A stretch of 6,254 nucleotides of DNA from Planctomycetota bacterium (GTDB lineage: Bacteria; Planctomycetota; Phycisphaerae; UBA1845), in assembly GCA_022561415.1 (NCBI GenBank), contig JADFRH010000008.1:13252-19505 (forward strand), in the 5' to 3' direction. This document shows, piece after piece, positions 1-5,414 of the stretch. The translations under genes were made by a program, and so were the position numbers. Each line of letters begins with the position of its first letter. Position 1 is the stretch's first letter. The notes beneath the pieces are model-generated. The model was given only the letters and a program-made list of their open reading frames with translations, did not search any database and was not told where the DNA came from.

Positions 1-1
1 A

Positions 2-568
2 ATGCCGAACCGAGAGAGCTTCGACGAGGAGGCGCCGGTGATTGAAGCAATTCGATCCGGGGATCGCTTCGCGTTCGCCGAGCTCTTGAGGCGGCACGAC
101 GGCTGGGTTCGCGGGGTTATTTACGGCGTGCTGGGCGATCGTGACTGCCTCGACGACGTGGCCCAGCAGGCCTGGACGACCTTCTGGCTGCGAATTACCG
201 AGCTACGGGATGCGAAGAGATGGCGACCTTGGCTTTATCGCTTGACACGCAACGCCGCCATCGACGCGGGCCGGGATGTGACCCGTCGCCGCGCCCGTTC
301 GGGATCGTTGCCCGAGGACACCCCGGCCGCGGATCCGGCAGCCACACCGGAAAGGGACGTTGTCCGCGACGAGCGGCAGCGCGACGTTCTGGCGGCGGTT
401 CAGGCGCTTCCGGCTCTATATCGCGAGCCGTTCGTTCTTCGCCATCTCAACGGATGGAGCTATCGAGACATTTCCGAGGCCATGGGGATGCCCGTGGACA
501 CGGTCGAGACGCGACTCGTGCGGGCACGGCGATTCCTCCGGGAGTCACTCAAAGACAAGGTGCTGTAA
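2..568 (+). CDS. ECF-type RNA polymerase sigma factor (sigma-70 family)
   Basis: Directs RNA polymerase to a specific set of promoters, typically in response to an envelope or stress signal. The 188 residues have the two-domain ECF layout. Sigma region 2 spans about residues 13-91, with the conserved core-binding DDVAQQAW at 51-58 and the -10-recognition segment WLYRLTRNAAIDAGR at 77-91. A Pro/Ala/Asp-rich linker follows at about 100-120. Sigma region 4 covers about 126-182, with LPALYREPFVLRHLNGWSY leading into the helix-turn-helix DISEAMGMPVDTVETRLVRAR. Length is normal for the family. The ATG at 2 lies at the window edge, so a slightly upstream start cannot be excluded, but region 2 is complete. 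The stop is followed almost at once by an anti-sigma-like gene, the usual arrangement for an ECF factor and its regulator. The ECF subgroup and target promoters are not determinable here. Confidence 0.93.
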   Translation: MPNRESFDEEAPVIEAIRSGDRFAFAELLRRHDGWVRGVIYGVLGDRDCLDDVAQQAWTTFWLRITELRDAKRWRPWLYRLTRNAAIDAGRDVTRRRARSGSLPEDTPAADPAATPERDVVRDERQRDVLAAVQALPALYREPFVLRHLNGWSYRDISEAMGMPVDTVETRLVRARRFLRESLKDKVL

Positions 569-572
569 CGTG

Positions 573-1148
573 ATGCGAAAAGTAGCCGAAAACATCGAGA
601 AGTTGATTGTCAAGCGCCTGGACGGCGAACTCGCCGAACAGGACGAGCTCACGCTGGATCGCGAACTCATTCGCAACCCGACCGCACGCGAGATGCTCGA
701 ATCGTATGAGCGTGTCGATCACCTCGCGGCCGATGCTTTGCACCAGGCGATCGGCGCCGGTGAAACACGAATCGACGTGCGGACCATGCCGCAGCGCGCC
801 GTCGCCAACCGGGCGGCTTCGCGCCGATGGATGTGGCAACTGGCGAGCGGAGCGATTGCGGCCGCGATTCTCGCCGTTTTCGTGGCCAGGTTTACGCCCG
901 GCGATTCGCCGTCCAAGGCGACCATCGCAGAAGGATCGCGACCGGGGCCGATCCCACAAGTGATCCGGTCGACGCCGAATCCGTCGGGTCGAGAAAATGT
1001 CATGCACAACGTAGGCACAACAGGTCCCAAGATGTGGCGCGACACGGGTCGCGAGATGTTCGGCGTCGTCGGTGATGACGGCAACCTTTACTGGATTGGC
1101 ATAGACCGAACGCGCACGGCGAAGCTCAACCGCTCCGAGCGGATGTAA
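573..1148 (+). CDS. Putative membrane anti-sigma factor (zinc-less, single-span)
   Basis: Probable partner of the preceding sigma factor, holding it at the cytoplasmic membrane until a signal arrives. This role is inferred from position and layout. The 191-residue product has a helical, charged cytosolic N-terminus (about 1-65) containing VKRLDGELAEQDELTLDREL, which resembles the anti-sigma domain common in planctomycete-type regulators. One transmembrane span follows (about 87-106, WMWQLASGAIAAAILAVFVA). The roughly 85-residue tail, presumably periplasmic, is Pro/Gly-rich and ends in a compact VVGDDGNLYWIGIDRTRT segment. There is no cysteine, so the HxxxCxxC zinc motif of ZAS anti-sigma factors is absent. 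It begins 4 nt after the sigma stop. The GTG at 570 is an in-frame alternative and is slightly better spaced from the AAGG at 557-560. No enzymatic motif is visible. Confidence 0.72.
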   Translation: MRKVAENIEKLIVKRLDGELAEQDELTLDRELIRNPTAREMLESYERVDHLAADALHQAIGAGETRIDVRTMPQRAVANRAASRRWMWQLASGAIAAAILAVFVARFTPGDSPSKATIAEGSRPGPIPQVIRSTPNPSGRENVMHNVGTTGPKMWRDTGREMFGVVGDDGNLYWIGIDRTRTAKLNRSERM

Positions 1149-1196
1149 TCGGTCTTGAACTCGATAACGAACTAGAAAACGCAACGGCTTACCCCC

Positions 1197-1202
1197 AAGG
1201 AG
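1197..1202 (+). promoter_or_regulatory. Ribosome binding site of the PDZ-protein gene
   Basis: AAGGAG lies 7 nt before the ATG at 1210. This is the best Shine-Dalgarno match in the window and fixes this start. The 61-nt gap after the anti-sigma-like gene shows no convincing internal promoter, so the gene is probably co-transcribed with the two before it. Confidence 0.8.
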
Positions 1203-1209
1203 TGTTTCG

Positions 1210-2661
1210 ATGAAAGTAGTATTGATGAGTTTGCTCGTATCGGCTGTCACGACCTGGGTCACTACGACGGCCGCGAACGCGCAGGAAGATGAAAAGGATT
1301 GCGAGATACGCATCGTCGTTAGCGGTGACGGCGAGGTCGGACCTGATGGAAACGTCTTCATGGTTAAAGTGGGAGCCCTTGGCGACGGTGACGGCAAACT
1401 GACCTGGGTTACCAAAGTCATTGACGACGACGGACGCAGCGAGAAGAGCGGCGCACATCGTATCGTGCTTCGGCGCATCGGCGAGGGTAAGGACCACGGC
1501 TGGCTGGGTGTTTCCATCGGAAGCGTCTCCGAGGCGCTCGCGGACCAGTTGGACCTGGACGACGACGGTGTGCTCATCCAGAACGTCGTCGAAGGCAGCC
1601 CGGCCGACAAGGGTGGATTGAAGGTTCACGACGTGATCCTCACCATCGACGGTGACAGCGTGGAAGGAAAGGTGGGGCGCGCCATCAAACTTGTCAAACA
1701 GCACAAACCGGACGAGGAAGTCGACATTGTCGTGCTACGTAACGGTAAGGAGACTGAGCTGACGGTTACGCTCGGCTCGCGCGGCGGACTGGCTGGCAAT
1801 TTTCTCTGGAAAGCCGAAGCCGCCCCGGATGTTGAGTTCGAAGATCGCGTTCGCACGTTCGGGCGCGTGATGCGTCGCGGCGACGACGGGGAATGGTCGA
1901 TCGAGGACCTGGGTGATCTGAAAATGCTGAAGGATCTTCCGGGCAATCTACGCATGTTCCTTCCCAAGGGTGGCATTCGATCCACGCAGGTTTTCGTCGA
2001 GGGCGGCCACAAGACAGTTAGAACCAGGGTCGAAGAAGATGGCAACGTCATCGTTATCGAGCAAGACGGCGACGGCGAAATCACCGTCACGCGCGTCGAT
2101 GAGGACGGCAACGAAACGGAGAACGTCTACGCTGACGCTGACGAACTCCAAGACGCCGACGAAGAGGCCTTCGACTTGCTCGAAGGCTCGGGCGGACACG
2201 CCATTTTCATCGGTGACGGCGACGGGGTTCACGATTTCGATTTCGACTTTTCGTTCGATTCGGATGAGTGGAAGCAGCACATGGGCGAATGGCATGAGAA
2301 GATGCAGGAGGGCCTGTCCGGCGCACTCGAAATCCAAGAGGTTGCCCTGGAACGAATTCACGAAGCCCTTGAAAACCTGGAGATCGACGGTGTCCAAATC
2401 CAAGGTCTCGAGCAGTTGAAGAACCTTCCCGAACTACTCCGCATCGGCAAGGGTCCACACGCCCTCCGCAACTTTCGGTCGCTGGTAAGCCGTAAGCCGA
2501 AACACAGCTTCGAGGTTCGCGCCGATGGAACCATCGAGGTCACGATCCGCAGAGGGGACTCCGGGCTAACTCAACTCTTCGAGGACGAAGATGACTTGGC
2601 CGACCGCAAGCCGAGGCTCTTCGAGAAGTACGAGAAGCTAATGAACGTCGACGAAGAATAA
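1210..2661 (+). CDS. Exported acidic PDZ-domain protein, no protease domain
   Basis: The product has 483 residues. An N-terminal signal peptide (charged start, hydrophobic core, ANA|QE cleavage predicted after residue 24) sends it to the periplasm or cell envelope. One PDZ domain of the bacterial HtrA/DegP type spans about residues 97-189. It contains the GWLGVSIG carboxylate-binding-loop region, GVLIQNVVEGSPADKGGLKVHDVILTIDG and a terminal VDIVVLRNGKETELTVTLG strand. Such domains bind C-terminal or exposed peptide tails. No trypsin-like domain or catalytic Ser (GNSGG-type motif) is present. The rest is unusual: Asp/Glu-rich beta-like stretches around 265-305 with repeated DG turns, an Asp/Phe alternating tract at about 341-353, and a helical segment at about 352-410. 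It probably shares the transcript of the sigma/anti-sigma pair, which suggests a role in an envelope response as effector, chaperone-like binder or signal input. That role is inferred. Homology outside the PDZ domain was not recognised. Confidence 0.85.
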   Translation: MKVVLMSLLVSAVTTWVTTTAANAQEDEKDCEIRIVVSGDGEVGPDGNVFMVKVGALGDGDGKLTWVTKVIDDDGRSEKSGAHRIVLRRIGEGKDHGWLGVSIGSVSEALADQLDLDDDGVLIQNVVEGSPADKGGLKVHDVILTIDGDSVEGKVGRAIKLVKQHKPDEEVDIVVLRNGKETELTVTLGSRGGLAGNFLWKAEAAPDVEFEDRVRTFGRVMRRGDDGEWSIEDLGDLKMLKDLPGNLRMFLPKGGIRSTQVFVEGGHKTVRTRVEEDGNVIVIEQDGDGEITVTRVDEDGNETENVYADADELQDADEEAFDLLEGSGGHAIFIGDGDGVHDFDFDFSFDSDEWKQHMGEWHEKMQEGLSGALEIQEVALERIHEALENLEIDGVQIQGLEQLKNLPELLRIGKGPHALRNFRSLVSRKPKHSFEVRADGTIEVTIRRGDSGLTQLFEDEDDLADRKPRLFEKYEKLMNVDEE

Positions 2662-2667
2662 GCTTCA

Positions 2668-2688
2668 CCGTCCTTTCCCCAAAGACGG
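2668..2688 (+). repeat. Small hairpin just after the PDZ-protein stop codon
   Basis: CCGTC and GACGG arms flank TTT/AAA with a CCCC loop, giving about 8 pairs with one bulged C. It sits 6 nt after the stop and immediately before the stronger terminator hairpin. It may act as a secondary 3'-end or stability element. No T-run follows it, so alone it is not a good terminator. Confidence 0.35.
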
Positions 2689-2694
2689 CCTGAA

Positions 2695-2732
2695 AGCGGG
2701 CGTCGGTCAAGGACCGGCGCCCGCTGTTTCTT
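2695..2732 (+). terminator. Rho-independent terminator of the sigma/anti-sigma/PDZ operon
   Basis: A 14-pair GC-rich stem (left arm 2695-2708, right arm 2712-2725, one G-T wobble, 3-nt loop AAG) is followed by TGTTTCTT. It lies 33 nt past the PDZ stop, between two convergent genes. On the opposite strand the stem is followed only by a short CTTTC, so it should work mainly on the plus-strand transcript. Confidence 0.75.
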
Positions 2733-2801
2733 GAACCGGACTACCCTATCCCGGCGCGCCGAGCGATGCCGATACGTGTCCGTAGGCGTTGGCCATACAG
2801 A

Positions 2802-2818
2802 ACCCGGACATTGCGGGT
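2802..2818 (-). terminator. Weak hairpin after the TolC-family gene
   Basis: Read on the minus strand, ACCCG, a 7-nt loop and CGGGT lie about 20 nt after the stop codon and are followed by TCTGTAT. With only five base pairs and no real T-run, this is at best a weak terminator. It is the only candidate 3' end I can see for this minus-strand gene. Confidence 0.22.
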
Positions 2819-2837
2819 GGAATGAAGCGTGAGGTCA

Positions 2838-4388
2838 TCAGTCGCCGTCGGACTCGCCCAGCAGTTCGAAGAACTTTCCCGTGGCGGAACAAAGCTCGGC
2901 CACGTTAAACCCGATCATCTGTGTCAGACGGGAAACTTCATTCTCTTGGAAGGCCAAGATGTCGCGACGCTTCAGCAGGTCATCGATGTTGAGCACCCCC
3001 GCGGCGTACTCCTGCAAGCCCGTGCGGTAGTCCTGCTCGAAGCGCGACAGGTTGCCGACGATCTCGTCTCGGCTTTTTCCGAGTGTGTCGATTCGAATGA
3101 TCGGCTCCAGCGTGTCGACGAAAATTTCGTTTTCCCGAGCAATCACGGCCTGGGCAAAGCGTGCGATGTTGGCCTGGGCCTGGCGTGCCAGGCTGCCGGT
3201 TACGCGCGGATCGACCATGGCCACATCCAATCCGACGCCGACCGCCCAATCGGAGACGCCCTCGTCCTTGCCGCCGCCCTCCAGGTTGGACTTGCCGTCG
3301 AGCTGAAGCGTAACGTCCCACCGACCGCGCCTTGCGAGATCGAGCTGCACCTGGGCGTTTAGCTCCTCGTTGTGCAGCGTCGCGATTTCCGGGTCGTTGG
3401 CGATGCTGAGCTGAAGGAGGCTTTCGTGCGCCGCACCCTCGAACGGATTGAACGGCTCGTCAACGATATCGATCCTCACATGGAACGGCAGTCCGCAATC
3501 TCCTTTGAGCCGCTCGATATCGATCTCGTGTCTACCGGCACGCTCGCCCTCCTGCGCAACGACACGCCCGAGCTCGGCCTGAATCCGGCGCCGATCCGTC
3601 GTCAGATCCCGCCCGCGGATATTGTCGAGCGAGTTCAACAGCGTTTCGAGATCGGCCCGCCATCTTCTGATGTTTTCCAGTTGCCTGCGTTGCCGGATGA
3701 CGCTGTAAAACGAAAACAAGGTCCGCTGCAGACGGCGACGCACGTTCTGAATATAAGCGAGCTTGGCGTCGTTAAGCTCGTTGCGGCGAAAGATATCCTC
3801 ACTGGTGCGTTCGAGTTTTTGGCGCGAGACCCACAGCGGATAACGCAAACGCGCCTCCACGAACGGTTGCGAGCCATAGCCTGTGTCGGCCTCACCGCCG
3901 CGAAGGCCCACGCCGACATCGAGTTCGGTCGTGTCGAAGAAGCGCTTCTCAATCAGGAAACGCACACTCTGCTCACGCGTACGGAGAACGTCGAACGGCA
4001 CGCGCCTTTTCGCATCGCGGTCCTCACGCACGTCGTTCCGGGTGTCAATGCGCGGTGTCAGAGAATCCCGACTGACGACGAAGAAGTCATAGCGCGCCTC
4101 CTCCTGCTTGAAGCGCTGATAGCTGGACTTGATGCCGGGCTGGCGGCTGAACGCGATCTGAATCAGCGTCAGCGGCGTGAGCTTGAAGACCTCACCGCTC
4201 TCCACACGGGTCAGTCGTTCCGGACCCGGAAGCGGCATATTCCCGTTAGGAATCGGTAGTCGAACCTGTCCCCTGATGCGGGCAGACGGGAGCGTGCTGT
4301 CACAACCCAAGGTCGCCACGGCAAGCAGCGCAGCAAGACCCGTCGTGGCGGTAGAGCCGATCCAAGTTGACTCGGTTTTTCGGTACAT
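2838..4388 (-). CDS. TolC-family outer-membrane efflux lipoprotein
   Basis: Forms the outer-membrane channel and periplasmic tunnel of a tripartite export or efflux system. From the ATG at 4388 it has 516 residues, near the usual TolC/OprM length. A short N-terminal hydrophobic segment ends in VATLGC with Cys29, a permissible lipobox, so it is probably lipidated as in OprM-like proteins. The two-fold repeat of the family is visible. The first repeat opens with TPLTLIQIAFSRQPGI (about 71-86), the second with ESLLQLSIANDPEIATLHNE (about 322-341). Long amphipathic coiled-coil helices lie around 190-295 and 400-500. Strand-like segments LDVGVGLRGG...EARLRYPLW (about 156-186) and WDVTLQLDG...WAVGVGLDVAM (about 357-391) fit the beta-barrel. 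A GTG at 4391 is an in-frame alternative; neither start has a good Shine-Dalgarno sequence. No adaptor or inner-membrane pump gene lies beside it, so the substrate is unknown. Confidence 0.88.
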   Translation of the reverse strand: MYRKTESTWIGSTATTGLAALLAVATLGCDSTLPSARIRGQVRLPIPNGNMPLPGPERLTRVESGEVFKLTPLTLIQIAFSRQPGIKSSYQRFKQEEARYDFFVVSRDSLTPRIDTRNDVREDRDAKRRVPFDVLRTREQSVRFLIEKRFFDTTELDVGVGLRGGEADTGYGSQPFVEARLRYPLWVSRQKLERTSEDIFRRNELNDAKLAYIQNVRRRLQRTLFSFYSVIRQRRQLENIRRWRADLETLLNSLDNIRGRDLTTDRRRIQAELGRVVAQEGERAGRHEIDIERLKGDCGLPFHVRIDIVDEPFNPFEGAAHESLLQLSIANDPEIATLHNEELNAQVQLDLARRGRWDVTLQLDGKSNLEGGGKDEGVSDWAVGVGLDVAMVDPRVTGSLARQAQANIARFAQAVIARENEIFVDTLEPIIRIDTLGKSRDEIVGNLSRFEQDYRTGLQEYAAGVLNIDDLLKRRDILAFQENEVSRLTQMIGFNVAELCSATGKFFELLGESDGD

Positions 4389-4439
4389 CACCCCATCTGG
4401 CAGGCAGGTACGCCTTCCACGGCCGAAGGCGAAAAGCAG

Positions 4440-4468
4440 ACTGTATCGAGTGGTTTCCGAGTTCGCAA
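4440..4468 (-). promoter_or_regulatory. Candidate sigma-70-type promoter of the TolC-family gene
   Basis: On the minus strand, TTGCGA (4468-4463) and TACAGT (4445-4440) are separated by exactly 17 nt, each matching 4 of 6 consensus bases. Transcription would begin near 4433, leaving a leader of about 45 nt before the start codon. The match is by eye and the hexamers are imperfect. Confidence 0.4.
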
Positions 4469-4566
4469 CGTCGACCTCCGCCGCTGAAATCGGATGTTAC
4501 CGGGGCAAGACAAACTGAAGGCCCGGGGGGCGGTGGCCGATCCCCGGAGCAGGATGCGGGCCGGTG

Positions 4567-4593
4567 TTGCACCTGTACCCGATCGTGTAAGAT
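4567..4593 (+). promoter_or_regulatory. Candidate promoter of tRNA-Cys
   Basis: TTGCAC (4567-4572) and TAAGAT (4588-4593) lie just before the tRNA, with a rather short 15-nt spacer. The stretch between the -10 and the tRNA (4594-4603) is almost pure G/C. That is the kind of discriminator seen at stringently controlled stable-RNA promoters. The start point would be within a few bases of the mature 5' end. Confidence 0.4.
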
Positions 4594-4603
4594 GCTCGCG
4601 CGC

Positions 4604-4677
4604 GGCGGCGTACCCAAGTGGTTTAAGGGGACGGATTGCAAATCCGTTAGTCAAGGGTTCGAATCCCTTCGCCGCCT
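4604..4677 (+). tRNA. tRNA-Cys (anticodon GCA)
   Basis: A complete 74-nt cloverleaf can be drawn. The acceptor stem GGCGGCG (4604-4610) pairs perfectly with CGCCGCC (4670-4676). The D stem is CCC/GGG (4613-4615 with 4627-4629) with GG in its loop. The anticodon stem ACGGA/TCCGT (4631-4635 with 4643-4647) encloses loop TTGCAAA, giving anticodon GCA at 4638-4640. The variable loop is 5 nt. The T stem AAGGG/CCCTT (4653-4657 with 4665-4669) encloses TTCGAAT. The discriminator is U73 (4677), the known identity base of tRNA-Cys. CCA is not encoded, since GTT follows, so it must be added enzymatically. It supplies cysteine for UGC/UGU codons. No integrase or flanking direct repeat suggests use as an integration site. 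Confidence 0.96.
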
Positions 4678-4793
4678 GTTAGTAAACGGAAACCGCGCCG
4701 CCCGATCAGCGCTACGCGCCTGCTCGCCATCCTTTCCGAGCCCGCATCGGCACTCGCCGATCGCGGCTGGCGCTCTAACGCGAACGCGGTGAT

Positions 4794-4831
4794 TCCGATA
4801 ACAGAAACAACCACGTGCGATTGTTTCCGGA
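4794..4831. repeat. Inverted repeat in the tRNA-GlcG intergenic region
   Basis: GAAACAA (4804-4810) and TTGTTTC (4821-4827) form a perfect 7-bp inverted repeat around a 10-nt centre that contains the palindrome CACGTG (4812-4817). The outer bases TCCG (4794-4797) and CGGA (4828-4831) can extend the stem across a 6-nt bulge. It sits about 140 bp before the GlcG-family start and 117 bp after the tRNA. It could be a regulator site or an RNA hairpin. No T-run follows. I see nothing else convincing in the 294-base gap 4678-4971. Confidence 0.45.
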
Positions 4832-4971
4832 CGAAGCATGCAATCCTCGCCTCAAACGTTGTCCAGCCTCACGCGGCGAGCTATCTTGACTTGAATATGG
4901 GGGACTTGCGGCGATAGTCGCGCGTCCCGACTTGTACTCAACATCCCTGACCAAGAAATGGAGCAACTGTC

Positions 4972-5379
4972 GTGAACGATATTACACTGGAGCAAGCACA
5001 ACTGGCCGTCTCCTCCGCGTTTGAAAAGTCACAGCAGATCGGCGTCAAGATGGACATCGCCGTCGTGGACGCGGGAGCCAATCTCAAAGCCTTCGTCCGC
5101 ATGGACGGGGCGTGGCTCGGGTCGATCGATATCGCCGTGAAAAAAGCGCGGACCGCACGGTTTTTCGACATGAACACCGGGGACATCGGCCAGCTCTCGC
5201 AGCCCGGCGGCGCGCTGTTCAACATCGAGCACTCCAACGGCGGGCTGATCACCTTCCCCGGCGGCGTGCCGATCAAGAACCGAAGCGGCGAGATCATCGG
5301 AGCCATCGGCGTCTCGGGAAGCTCGGTCGAGAACGACCACGCGGTGGCCGAGACCGGCGCGAAAGCAGCCACGGCGTAG
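4972..5379 (+). CDS. GlcG/HbpS-family protein (DUF336-type)
   Basis: A small soluble protein of 135 residues with no signal peptide, covering essentially the whole family domain. Recognisable family features are the N-terminal [20 protein letters not shown] helix (5-24), [36 protein letters not shown] (27-62) and the C-terminal [22 protein letters not shown] (95-116). The family includes HbpS, a haem-binding protein, GlcG of glycolate-utilisation loci and the C-terminal domain of PduO. Many members have no known function, so none is assigned. The GTG start at 4972 is supported by GGAG at 4960-4963, 8 nt upstream. The ATG at 4958 is out of frame. It is a monocistronic-looking gene, with a tRNA upstream and a convergent gene 35 bp downstream. 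Confidence 0.87.
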   Translation: MNDITLEQAQLAVSSAFEKSQQIGVKMDIAVVDAGANLKAFVRMDGAWLGSIDIAVKKARTARFFDMNTGDIGQLSQPGGALFNIEHSNGGLITFPGGVPIKNRSGEIIGAIGVSGSSVENDHAVAETGAKAATA

Positions 5380-5414
5380 TATCGGGCTCGGCTCCTCGAC
5401 CGGTATCTGCGCTC

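Noticed and set aside
1155..1183. TTGAAC at 1155-1160 as an internal promoter of the PDZ gene
   Set aside because: The correctly spaced -10 position reads AACGCA. A GAAC-type ECF motif is possible but too short to claim.
1552..1602. EF-hand-like DxDxDG (DLDDDG) and other DGDG motifs in the PDZ protein
   Set aside because: Position 12 of the loop is not Glu or Asp, and the motif lies in the normal first-strand region of the PDZ domain. The other DGDG sites also fail the loop spacing.
549..1610. Long minus-strand open frame opposite the anti-sigma-like and PDZ genes
   Set aside because: It shows no recognisable domain, its composition is Ser/Arg/Pro-rich as in shadow frames, and the plus strand carries well-supported genes with spacing and a ribosome binding site.
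3372..4259. Plus-strand open frame of 295 codons inside the TolC-family gene
   Set aside because: It is antisense to a clear TolC-family protein with both repeats intact. The frame resembles no family I know, and its length follows from the GC-rich codons of the real gene.
4707..4722. Hairpin CAGCGC-TAC-GCGC after the tRNA as its terminator
   Set aside because: It has only four continuous pairs with a 3-nt loop and no T-run.
4886..4918. TTGACT at 4886-4891 as a -35 for the GlcG-family gene
   Set aside because: No acceptable -10 follows at 16-18 nt; the nearest GATAGT lies 21 nt away.
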